Source: Deinandra increscens subsp. villosa (Eukaryota > Streptophyta > Magnoliopsida > Asterales > Asteraceae). Taken from it: a DNA stretch of 64,000 bases. The stretch is taken from contig JBCNJP010000007.1 of the NCBI GenBank assembly GCA_039602395.1, positions 124,778,957-124,842,956 of the forward strand, in the 5' to 3' direction. Both the position numbers and the translations under genes were made by a program. The number at the start of each line of letters is the position of its first letter. The stretch's first letter is position 1. Below, piece by piece: positions 11,872 to 22,060 of the stretch. Under the pieces are notes generated by a model that saw only the letters and a program-made list of their open reading frames with translations, did no database searches and was not told the DNA's origin.

Positions 11872-12922
11872 GGAAAAATGGATTTTAATAATCCTACCTA
11901 TTCACGATTGGCGGATAATAATCTCAAGTATTTTTTTTGCCAAAAACAGTCCTATCTTTACACCCTGTTATTTTTAATAATATTTTTCGTTAAAAAACTA
12001 ACACCGTTAGTGTGGAGGACTAATAATGTCATTATCTAAACTTGTTTTATTTAAAGAAACTTGTAGGGTATATAATGTAATTTATCTAAACTTGAATTAA
12101 TAAATAAAAAAAACCAATCCCCCCTGTTCGTCTTCTACCCTCGTCGCCGGATAATCCCCTCACCTGGACCTTCAGATTGAAATCTGAATTCCCCTTATTC
12201 GAGGATACGGTGATGAATCTGAATCTAAAAAATGATGACATTTTCGCTCGTTCTTTGACGGATACCGCGTCTCGTTCGTCGGAAAACTCGCATCGATCGA
12301 TGAAATTTGACGGATTCCGCCCAATCGAGGATACGGTGACGAATCTGAATTACATAAAAGTATAGTAATCGAAGTTTCCGATTTCCCCTAATGCTACTCG
12401 TTTCAGTTCCTGAATTTTGATTGAAATCAAGCAAAGTCCGATTAGGGCTTCGATACATGACGGATTAAGTGAATCAGTGTCAGTGAGGCAATTTATGGTT
12501 TTGTAAACTGAAGATCGGGTGGTTAGGGCTTCGATACATGACGAATCTAACGCTAATGTCCGAAAACAGTCTGCTATGGCTTCGACGATTCTGCCGGAGG
12601 ACTGGTAGGTGGAGGCACAGTGCACTTTACCAAATCATCGCCGCCGGGGAAGAAATGGGGTGTTTGGGGTTTTCTTTTTTAATGAACTTTAATAAATGTT
12701 AAGATTGGCCCTTTAATTTTAATTTTAATTAAATGGAAATAAGTTTAAATAATGACAGGATTGACCCTCCACGTCAGCAGACACTAACGGTGTTATTTTT
12801 TTTAACGGAAAGATTATTAAAACAAATAGGATGAAAAGGTAGGACTGTTTTTGGCCAAAAAATTACTTGAGATTATTATCCGTCAATCGTGAATAGATAG
12901 GATTATTAAAATCCATTTTCCC
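11872..12922. mobile_element. Pack-MULE candidate carrying a TPR gene fragment
   Basis: About 1,050 bp with long inverted ends; both begin near GGAAAAATGGATTTTAATAA when read inward, and continue through a shared region around GGCGGATAATAATC. A 9-bp target duplication is not clear, so the element is older than its neighbour at 10986. The interior (about 12117-12680) is richer in GC and contains a TPR-like fragment on the minus strand. No transposase is encoded. Confidence 0.65.
12350..12625 (-). pseudogene. TPR-protein fragment captured by a MULE
   Basis: A 91-codon frame on the minus strand contains GRIVEAIADCFRTLALDSS followed by CIEALTTRSSVY, which reads like the tetratricopeptide helix pair of plant TPR or DnaJ-TPR proteins (pattern EAIADC-RTLALDP-CIEALS-RA). 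The phrase SCIEAL recurs about 30 residues later, suggesting an internal duplication or rearranged copy. It has neither the start nor the end of a full gene and lies inside a transposon, so I treat it as captured sequence. Confidence 0.5.
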
Positions 12923-14959
12923 TACATACAATATCTTTTTCGTTCCAAAACCACCCCAGGAGGATGTACCAAAACCCGTTAACCCGCTGGTGTCTGAAAA
13001 CATGTCGGTTATCAATCCTTCTCAACCTCCAGTGCATGCAAACCCCTAGTTTGTGATCCAAGTATGCAGGGGTAGATTTACTTAATTAGTAACCAACAGG
13101 TTCATGGGAACCCAATGGATTTTGAATTTTCAGTAAAATATATATAAAAAAGTAGGAGTGAATCCTCATATAGATTAAGATAGTGAATCCATGTAACAGA
13201 ATGTTTCTTAGTTCAACTGGTTCCCAGCCATCGTTCTTTTTTTTTTTTTAATTTAAACAACTTATATTAGGGTTTTAACCTGGAGGTAGATAATTTTTTA
13301 AAACCGTCGGTCATCAGATCACCTTCCCATTCATGAGACACGCTCACTCACGCCCCTGCCCTACTCTCTTTGAAATTCGACTCTCCTTTCTGGCTCTCCT
13401 CCGGCGACGTTCGACGACGACCCTCTCCTTTGGCGAGGCGACGACCCTCTCACTCCGACTCTTTGATATCTCCTACTATAAGTTGAATTTTAATTGATTT
13501 GTTCTAAACTCTATGGTTTAGGTTTGGTTTAGGTTTTTTTGTAACTAATTTGGTTCTTGAGGTGTTCTTGTTCATCAATTGGTAAACCCCTATCCATAGT
13601 TGAATTGTTTTATCTTTGCATCAATTTCTTCTGAATTCATTTCGATTTTACTTTTAACATCAATCACCCACTTTTGTGTAACATTTTCATAATAATGTTT
13701 ATATCTATTTGTGTTTTGTTGATTAGTTTTCATGCTCTTGATACTTTCTTGTTTCTTGGACTACTTCTATGATTATTTTTGTCAGAAGCTTGTTAGGTTA
13801 TCAAGATTCTTTAGTATCAAATTCATCCTATGCACTCTAAAATTTGAGTGACTAAGATTAATGAAACTGGATGTCTTGGTAGTGTTTGGATTAGATAATT
13901 AACTTAATTTGATAAATGTTATTGGTTCTCTTCTTGATTGTTAATGCTTAGTGTACATTTCTAATTAACAATATGAAAAGGCTGATAGTAAAGTATTGGT
14001 GATAGAATTCTTGATGTGAATGCTTCTAGTACAATTTCTTATCCCCTTTTAAGAGTATTAGTTCTTTTGAGATTATATAGATTGAGACTTGTTAGTCTTT
14101 AGGTAGCTCAAATTTAAGACTTGATTAGATTAACTACCTGAAACTAGGACTTGATTTTGGACTTACTCATTACTTATCATTTTAATAGTTCATTAGATGA
14201 ATACTTGATTTATTGTTGAAAGAAAATCACAGATAGGAACCGGGTTTTTTCGAAAAAGAAAAGGAAAGTTGAACTATGTGTCTTGTTAAAAAAGAATGAG
14301 GGCCCCGAAATTTTAATCCGCTTCGTGCCTCCCAAACGTTTGAGTTGCCTCTGAACCTGACCCGAACCGACTACACCGAAATTTTTTACATTTAGTTGTT
14401 AGAATTCCAAACACTGAAAAAGGTGAACCCAACAAAAAAAAAATCCCTAGAATCGCCCTTGGATCCATGGTGATGATGCTGATGATATGTTATGAAACTG
14501 AGCATTTGATTACTTGTGACTCAAAAACTCACTAGAAGAGCCACCTTACTGGAATATTATGTTCCACTTGAAGACGAATAATCATTGGATGAAGAATGTT
14601 TGAAATATGAGTACGTGTCTCGTGATCCATGGTAAAATGAACTTCATTCTTCTATTCCATGGCATAATTTATCGGAAGATAGACACGGCACCAACTCTAT
14701 TAACGTGATGTATAATAAGAATGAATTTAATCTTTTAAATTATTAATTATGTTTAACTAGGATTGCTTATGTGAGTTTAAATTATTAATTGTGTTAAAAT
14801 AGGTTTGATTATGTTTAATTATGTAATTTTAAATCATGTTTAATTATGTAATATTTTAATTGGGTTTTAATATACATGATTATGTTAAAATAATAACATT
14901 AAATGTGGGCCCCCATGTCAGGCATATGGCCTCCATGTAGGCGCTAGGCGACCCTATAA
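12923..14959. other. Intergenic, no gene recognised
   Basis: Two kilobases without a convincing exon. Around 13320-13480 a GC-richer, CT-rich patch looks like a 5' leader but no protein follows it. The poly-T run near 13239 follows a short SINE-like string. I see nothing assignable. Confidence 0.35.
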
Positions 14960-15279
14960 GGATGGGGGTATGGTTGAGATGGAGTAGTATGACTTTAAAA
15001 AGTTTAGCCAATACCCTTTTGCCAACTAAAATTATATAAAATGAAGCCTTGTGGCTTGTTTTAGGTGGGCATGGTTGCAAATGGGGTGCTGCTTCACGGT
15101 GGAAGGCCAAGGGTCAAAAAAACTGTCACAAAGAGCGCTGCTTCATACTGCTTCACAAAGCCGTATGGCTTAAAAAATGATGCCGTGAAAATCGGAGTAG
15201 TGATGGTGGGTATTGAAGCCGGGTAAAGCATGGAAGCAGCGCGAGCAGGGACGGGGTGCCGTGCTCCGTACCCCTACCC
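14960..15279 (-). mobile_element. Tourist/Harbinger-like MITE, family A, copy 2 (320 bp)
   Basis: Inverted ends GGATGGGGGTATGG and (reverse complement) GGGTAGGGGTACGG match at 11 of 14 bases, and both flanks carry TAA (14957-14959 and 15280-15282), the PIF/Harbinger target site. The interior shares AAAATGAAGCCTT and TTTTAGGTGGG with the reverse complement of 53876-54195, placing it in the same family in opposite orientation. Confidence 0.7.
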
Positions 15280-16027
15280 TAAACACGTGTTACTAATAGT
15301 CTTAAATGCAACCCTTATCTTGAAATGTTACATGGTTAATTGATAAGAAACATATAGTAACTAAGTTGTATATATGAGTTTTATAAAATTTAAAGGTTGT
15401 TACATTTTAAACATTGTTGTATATACTATATACACTTGTTATAGAAGCATATACAAAGGTTAAGAAAAGTTGATTTTTATAAGTTATATCTATATCTAAA
15501 TACTTTTTATTTTTTATAAATAAAGTGAATTATAAACTTGATACATTTTTCAAGTTTTGTCCTTAAACTAATTAAGTTGTAACATCCAAAATTTGGTTTG
15601 ATACATTAATCAAATCGGTGGTGTGTTATCGAGATTTATGTAGAAGCTTGGGACGGTTATGTTGAGACTCAAGATAGAACAACTTGATATCCCAAAATCC
15701 TAATCCTAAGTTCATAATATGTAAAGTTATTTGTACATTTTATAAAACACAAGTTATGTGTAGAAGCAAGTGTTTACTTGAAGTGTAGGGTTCTATACTT
15801 TTATATGCCATGACAAGATAATAAGAATTTAAAACTTTTGTATAGTTAAAATTGAGGGACTAAAGCTGTAAATAGCTTAAAGTCATTTTTGTAAAAGCTG
15901 GAAATTAAAAATATATACGTATTCTTCGTCCCAAACCTTCAAGAAAACACACACTTAGGTGTGAACTCAAAATCAGGCCATATCCAGGTGTTGATTAGCA
16001 AATTAAAGCTGCAAATCAAGAAATTAA
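15280..16027. other. Intergenic, nothing recognised
   Basis: AT-rich without long open frames or defined repeats. Confidence 0.4.
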
Positions 16028-16374
16028 GGGTGCGTTTGGTTGTGGAAAACACACTCTGTTTTCCATTTCTAATTTCTAAGAAAACATGAAAACAGAAAAT
16101 GCGTTCAAATTGTAGTTTTCCGGAAAAAAAAATCCAGAAAAACAGAAAACGGTGTTTTCTAACTTTTATTTTGGATTTTGGATTTTCCATTTTCCATTTT
16201 CCATTTTCCGTTTTCGTTTTCCAGATTTCTATTTTGGAAAATGAAAAACCCATCTTTTGGTTTAGAACGTGTTTTCAAAAATTTCCATGTGTTTTCTAAG
16301 ATGAAAACCCATTTCATTTTCTAGAATACTAAAAATGGAAAAATGGAAAACGTTTTCCACAACCAAACGCAACG
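16028..16374. mobile_element. Tourist-like MITE, family B, copy 1 (347 bp)
   Basis: Inverted ends GGGTGCGTTTGGTTGTGG and its mirror CCACAACCAAACGC bound the element, and TAA lies on both sides (16025-16027, 16375-16377). The interior is built from TTTTCCA/TGGAAAA strings. Two relatives lie at 42542-42877 and 42933-43212. Open frames through it are simple-sequence artefacts. Confidence 0.8.
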
Positions 16375-16484
16375 TAAACTTTCCTAACATCCCTAAACAC
16401 ATTAGATGTTAATGATTGGGGTGAATTTTCTTAAATAGCATGCTTGATTAGATCATCTTGTGAATATGGGTATCAGTTTATGGT

Positions 16485-16840
16485 GCTTTTACTATCAACA
16501 TGTAAAGGAAACGTAGAAGAAAGGACACATTTGTAATAAGTTGGTTTCACCATGTCAAAATCAATGTCTATTTCTTTGCTTACACGTTTGTGGGTTGTTA
16601 AACTAAGTAGGCTTTTTCCTATTTACATATCACAAACACACACAAGTTAACAATTAAAAGGCTTGAAGATGCTATTGCAACTGGAAATGGTATGCAAATC
16701 CTATAGCTTGTCATTTGGGTGCCTATCATGTCATATCGGCGGGTTGACAAGTTAATGAGTTTCGGGTTGACGGGTTGAATTCTTCAACTCTAAGCAAACT
16801 CATTTATTTGTTTAGTGTCATGTCAGACCCACTTAAATCG
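16485..16840. repeat. Dispersed repeat R1, copy 1
   Basis: Matches 30370-30628 from GCTTTTACTATCAACATG to GACCCAC-TAAATC with moderate divergence. This copy has about 80 bp extra in the middle. The identity of the parent element is unknown; a fragment of an LTR element is possible. Confidence 0.65.
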
Positions 16841-16974
16841 TCAGGGGCGAATCTTTGCTTGGGCCGGGGGAGGGGGACCCGGGTCCTACGATTTTTCGGG
16901 ACCAGAAGTGTTGTATATACATATATTTCATCAAAAAAAAATTATATATTGAATCGGTCCCTACAAAAAAATTA

Positions 16975-17494
16975 GGGGCAATTGCATATTTCCCCCTGCA
17001 AATTTTTAAAATTGCATATATACCCGGTTTAAAATTTTAATTGCATATATCCTCTTCTTAATAATAAAATTTGCAAATTTATCCATTTTAATTTATGAGA
17101 AAAATCGCAGGTTTAGGAAATTGCGACATACCTATTTGCTTGCTAATGTCTAGAACCGTAATCGCCGGTTAGCATCGAAATCATTGTTTGTTTGTTTTTT
17201 CTTCTTTTTTTTGCAAAATCACGTCGAGAACCATCGAATGCCGCTGGTTAACACCGGAATCGTTGTTTGTTTGCGTCCAGATCCATCAACTGTCGCGAAT
17301 TGCTTAGGAGGTGAGGTCGGTTTTCTCTAGAAGGTGAAGAACGACGTGTTTTTTCCTAAACCTAATAAACACTTGGGAATAATTAAAGGGTATAGTTGTC
17401 ATTTGATTACAATTGGGGATATATGCAATTATTCTTTTGTTTTGGGTATATATGCAATTAGAATTGAAAATAGGGGGAAATATGCAATTCTTCC
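16975..17494. mobile_element. Mutator-type MITE (520 bp)
   Basis: Inverted ends share CAATTGCATATTTCCCCC on the left with the mirrored GGGGGAAATATGCAATT on the right, then a second shared block GCATATATACCC. Flanking 9-mers AAAAAATTA (16966-16974) and AAAAATTTA (17495-17503) agree at 8 of 9 positions. The host sequence on both sides reads GTCGGTCCC-like, consistent with an insertion. The interior has a short GC-richer stretch with repeated CGCCGGTTA-like strings but no gene. Confidence 0.6.
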
Positions 17495-18581
17495 AAAAAT
17501 TTATATGTATTAAGTCGGTCCCCACTAAACTCTTTTTATTTATTTATAATTAATATTTAGTCGGTTACTCGGTCCCCCATTCAAAAAAAAAAGATTATAT
17601 ATAATTTTTGTGTGGTTTATAAAAAAAAGTCTCAATTATACGATGAGGGGCAATATTATAAAAAGTTCAAAACTTTAATTAAATTAATGGAAGGGGTAAA
17701 TATGTAAACCTTTAAAGTTAAGTCACATTAACAACAAAAAAAGTACGATCAACATCATAATTCAGAGGGGAGTGGGCGACGGACCAGAAAGGGAGAAGAA
17801 CAGGAGTAGGGGGCGATGAGGCTGGAGGCAGCAAATCGATGGTTTTTTTTAACCAAAATCAAACTAGATAAAGTCACAAAGAGGTTTCCACATCTTATTC
17901 ATTCTTTATTCTTGATTTCTTTCAACTATGTATTGATGAATGTGGATGATGCTTACAATTTTGATTCGGACTGCATAATTGATGAATTCAAAGCATTTAA
18001 ATGGCGTTGAGCTGAGCTATAAATCTTCTTTTAAGTACTCACAATTTATAGTTTTTATCGTTTTACCCGACTCGAATTCGATATTTATAGTTATTATTGT
18101 TTTGACTTTTGACCCGACTCGAACTCGATGCTTATAGTTTTTATTGTTTGAATCGACCCGAATTTAAAATTTATATTTTTTTAATTATTTGACCCGACCT
18201 AAACCGGAATTTCGATCCGAACATAGATCTCGAAACAGAACAATAAATTTTTTTTTAGGTCACATGACTTTCGTCCCTTACCAAAAATATTCAAGCTCCA
18301 CCACTAGATACCATTATCATTATATGATCATATAGGAAGTATAATGATACCAAAAATATTCATGGAGGAAGTATAATGATAGTAGCTGGGTGGAGTAAAG
18401 GTAGAGAGAGAAACTATGAGGAGTGTTTAAACTTTTCTCTCATTCATTTTTATTTCACTTTGTCCAAAGCTCCCGACGGTCATTTCAATTTTAATTTGTA
18501 CAAAACAGTTATGTGGATTGCGCATAAAAATTGATCTTTGAAATAGTTTTTCATTTATTAATAAACATAGAGTAGGCATAA
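17495..18581. other. Intergenic, nothing recognised
   Basis: AT-rich with repeated GACCCGACTCGAA-like strings around 18065-18210, which look like degenerate tandem repeats. The 64-codon frame at 17816-18010 has no family resemblance and I do not call it a gene. Confidence 0.35.
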
Positions 18582-19039
18582 TGTCACGATGAGCTTAAAA
18601 TGCCCCCATCTAAGTCTCAGAAGTTTTTTTGCAAGATTTTAGGCTCATCAAAAAAACATGAGAAGAATCATACAAAGTATCTTAGAAATATTATGGATTA
18701 GTCTAGAAAAATCCATGAAAATATTATGAATAGATAATTCTAGATTATACATGCAAGTATCTAGATATAGAATTCTCTAGATTATGAAATCAAGAATAAT
18801 CCCAGAGTTACTATAAATAGGTGAAGGGTAGTAATTTGCAACTCACCTCACATCACCTCACAAAAAGTTGTATCAAAGCACTTTGTAAAGCTCTCTTGTA
18901 TTACAAAAACATTTCTTTGTGTAAATAATTTTGTGTTCCACTTTTTTTAGTCGTTTGAATCATCGTTTTTTAGTTGGTTAAGGCCAATCTTAGTAAGGAA
19001 CTAAGAGCCACACATGAGTTAGAAAAATACTCCATGACA
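18582..19039 (+). mobile_element. Probable solo LTR
   Basis: A 458-bp segment starts TGTCACGATG and ends TCCATGACA, so it has the TG...CA form with a 5-bp inverted end (TGTCA/TGACA). ATAA lies on both sides. Inside are a TATA box (CTATAAATAGGTG near 18810) and downstream signals typical of a retrotransposon promoter. No matching second LTR or gag-pol is nearby, hence solo. Confidence 0.5.
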
Positions 19040-19105
19040 ATAAGCTAAAATATCTATACGGTGCATTTATTACCAACAAAAGGTCAGCTAGAAGACAAGA
19101 AACAA

Positions 19106-19980
19106 TTTTTTTTAACAGCAATAAAATTAACACCACCTCCACGCCGAAACTAGCAAGACGCTAGCCTCGACGGGAGCCCCAAAAAACAAAGAGTTACAAC
19201 ATGCAACACCGACTCCAGTCAATGACTTTACTACACCTATTCTCAATCCACAATTGACTCCAACATTTAATTTCTTTAATGACTCTACTAACCGAGGCTT
19301 CCCTTCCATAAAAAAACCCTATCGTATTTTTCCCTCCAAAGACACCAACAAGCCACGAAAATGATATCGTGCATCACCTCCTTCTTGTTATCATCAATGT
19401 TCCGGTCCGTGAAAATCCTTAACAAGTCCTCAATATCAAAGGCAAAAACTAGCGGTATCATACACCAATCAGCCACCCACGCCCAAACCACCGAAGAGAA
19501 CGCACACCCGGAGAATAAATGAGCCACCTAGTCCAGCCCATCCCTGCATAAAGCACGTCTATTCGAGACCCCCGTAATATTTCTATTAATCAAAGCATCG
19601 GCCGTGGCGATTCTTTTCCTTTGAGCTCTCCAGACAAACATATTCACCTTTTGTGGGACTAGCCGACACCATCGCAAAATAAAACCATTATGAGGCCAAA
19701 CCTGCTTACCGATGCTCAATCTCACAACTTTAGAGGAGAACCCATTGCTTCCCTCACCCTTCCACACCCAACTATTATTTTCGCAGCCCATCCAAACCCC
19801 CATACCCACCCCACCCCCCCTATCCAACTTGTAATTACACATTACAATATTCTCTCCACACACACACACACACACCCACCCACCCATCTCTTTATTACAA
19901 GGAAACCAAGAGACATGGCTACTCCCTCCATGGAAAAAATTACTAGAGGTAAGGCCCATCCAAACCCCCATACCCATACC
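19106..19980 (-). pseudogene. 5'-truncated LINE fragment, zinc-binding RT C-terminus
   Basis: On the minus strand the reading frames at 19528-19977 and 19288-19527 join into the C-terminal zinc-binding domain found after plant LINE reverse transcriptases (zf-RVT): LVPQKVNMFVWRA, then ALCRDGLD, then HLFSGCAFSSVVW, WCMIPLVFAFDIEDLL and a final CWCLWRE. The same order occurs at the end of the LINE at 28.9-29.3 kb. The poly-T at 19106-19113 is the A-tail of this minus-strand copy, preceded by TGCTGTTAA as in the larger LINE. An in-frame stop and lack of upstream RT show it is dead and truncated. Confidence 0.8.
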
Positions 19981-20122
19981 CCCCCCCCCTATCCAACTTG
20001 TAATTACACATTACAATATTCTCCCCACCCCCCCCCCCCCCTCCCCACCTCCCACCCATCTCTTTATTACAAGGAAACCAAGAGACATGGCTACTCCCTC
20101 CATGGAAACAATTACTAGATGT
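19787..20122. repeat. Tandem duplication (168 bp x 2) with C/AC simple repeats
   Basis: The unit starting CCCATCCAAACCCCCATACCC occurs at 19787 and again at 19955, including CTTTATTACAAGGAAACCAA and CCATGGAAA. An (AC)n stretch in the first unit is replaced by long C runs in the second, so the simple repeats have diverged fastest. It overlaps the 5' side of the LINE fragment. Confidence 0.75.
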
Positions 20123-20800
20123 AAGAATTGATATGAAGAAGAAAACACACATATACCTTTTAAAAGCCTCTACCAATGAATTGTAGCCTTTTAACACCTT
20201 TTAAAAGTCTATACCAATGAATTGCAACAACACAAGTAAATCAAGAGTTAGCTAAGTATTCCAGAAACACATTACCAGCAAGCTGACATAAGAGTTAATT
20301 TATAGAAGAAAAAAAAGATACCTTTTAAGTGCCTCCATAAAAATACACCAGCATAAGCAACCCCTAAAAAGCTATACAACAAGAAAAACAATTACAGTTG
20401 ATGTTTTCTCACACTGTTGCAATGTGGCTAAATAGTGGTAGCCCAGAGTTAGAAACCCACTAACCATAACAACAATCAAGATAGGGTTCTTGGTCTCAAA
20501 TGGGACAGAATCGGCAAAAAATGTCATAATGACAATTGGAATAATAGGTATCCATGAAGCACGAAAAATTTGTAAATGGTTGAATCAGTTCTCGTCCATG
20601 AGGCAAGACAAAATAAAATGTATGCAGCAGTGGAATACCTAGTAATGTATTTGATGGCATTTGGTGAAGCAATCTTAGAGCCGTCAGCAACAAGAATAAA
20701 AAAAAACCAACCATTAGTCTTCACTACTAGTTTCAAGAGGTCATCAAGCATGGCCCTTTGAACATTATACGCACCCCTTCTGATAAAGTAATACAATAGG

Positions 20801-20900
20801 CAACAAGCAATCAGGAAAAACAAGGTAGCAAGACAGCAAGCAATCAGAAAAATCAAGATAGCAAGACAACAAACAATCAGGAAAATCAAGGAAGCAAGAA
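20801..20900. repeat. 33-bp tandem repeat, three copies
   Basis: The string CAATCAG recurs at 20808, 20841 and 20874, exactly 33 bp apart, within units of the form CAAGCAATCAGRAAAATCAA. The period is a multiple of three, so the minus-strand frame stays open through it. Confidence 0.8.
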
Positions 20901-21514
20901 GTGGACTGTGAGTTGGTATATCTTGTTTAGGGATGGTACATAGGTAAACAAACAGAGACATGAGGAACCATCATCCACAAGTAAGGCAGGTCCTCAAGCT
21001 ATATTGGACTACTCTTGCAATGTAGAAAATGGAGAGAGCAAGGGAAAGGATGATTGGCATGAAAGACATGATGGTTTGATTGTAGGCAGAGGTGTGCTTG
21101 CTTCCAATAAAGGCAGCCATGGCAAAGGCAAGAAATGCAAGTGCATTGTCTATAAAACTCTCAATCTACTTATCATATCTACGTCTCGCCTAAATAAATC
21201 AAACAAATAACAACATTGAATTAAAACACAAGGCAAGAACATTATAAATGAAACTTTCAATTAAGGTACCATACCATTATCACCCTTGAATAAACCAACC
21301 AAAAAACCACATTTATTAAAAGTATAGATCTCTGGTCGAACTAATAGGTTGATTTTACAAACAAATCATACCTATGTCTCGCCTAAGCAAATCAAACAAA
21401 TCAAGTTGTGAATCATTTCATTTCATAATAAATCGAACAAATCAAATTATGATCTGAGATATCAGTTTTACTTGAACGAAATTATGAGCAAAATTCAGAG
21501 TACAACAGTAATTA

Positions 21515-21860
21515 AATCAATTATTCGTTAATTTGTTCCTAAAACAAACTGACATGGAAAAGGAGAACAAATTTACGATTCAAATCTATAACAAATCGAG
21601 TTAAATTAGTACTCAAGAACAACTCTAATTGTTTATTCGTTAATTTGTTCCTAAAACAAACTAACATTGAAAAGGAGAACAAATTTACGATTCAAATCAC
21701 AGTAGAACAGTAGAACGATTCAAATCCATCACAACTCGATTCATATCTCAAATTACTTTCATTAATTCGTTCATAAAATAAACTAACATTTACGATTCAA
21801 ATCACAGTAGAACAGTAGAACGATTCAAATCTATCACAACTCGATTCAAATTACTTGAAC
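21515..21860. repeat. Local direct repeats
   Basis: TTTGTTCCTAAAACAAACT with AAAAGGAGAACAAATTTACG occurs twice (about 21531 and 21648), and CAGTAGAACAGTAGAACG with TCACAACTCGATTC occurs twice (about 21701 and 21805), showing staggered local duplication. Confidence 0.65.
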
Positions 21861-22060
21861 GATTCAAATGCAATAACAGTAGTACAATGTTTTCAAAAAT
21901 CGAACTAAACTGGAGAGAGAAATTAGGTTTCAAATCAAACAAACAAAGAAGAGGAGAGGATGATTGAACCTCTAGAAGAGCACGGTCGTTCAGGTTGCTC
22001 ATGTCTAGTTTCCCGCTTTTAGTTTTGTAAGTGTGTATTCTTGCGTGTGTTATGAGGAGA

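Larger units (their letters stand above)
20123..22003 (-). other. Unassigned region with gene-like minus-strand frames
   Basis: A 145-codon minus-strand frame (20524-20961) has a hydrophobic N-terminal part made of three near-copies of LIFLIVCCLA, then a more ordinary stretch (NVQRAMLDDLLKLVVKTNGW). A 66-codon frame begins at 22002. Neither matches a family I know. The hydrophobic part derives from a 33-bp tandem repeat listed separately. AT-rich direct repeats fill 21500-21860. It could be a decayed gene with introns or a transposon interior; evidence for expression is lacking. Confidence 0.2.

Noticed and set aside
16099..16299. Lys/Phe-rich frames at 15939-16299 and 42906-43130
   Set aside because: They run through the TTTTCCA simple-sequence interior of family B MITEs.
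19690..20118. 142-codon His/Pro/Thr-rich frame
   Set aside because: It reads through AC and C simple repeats of a tandem duplication antisense to a LINE fragment.
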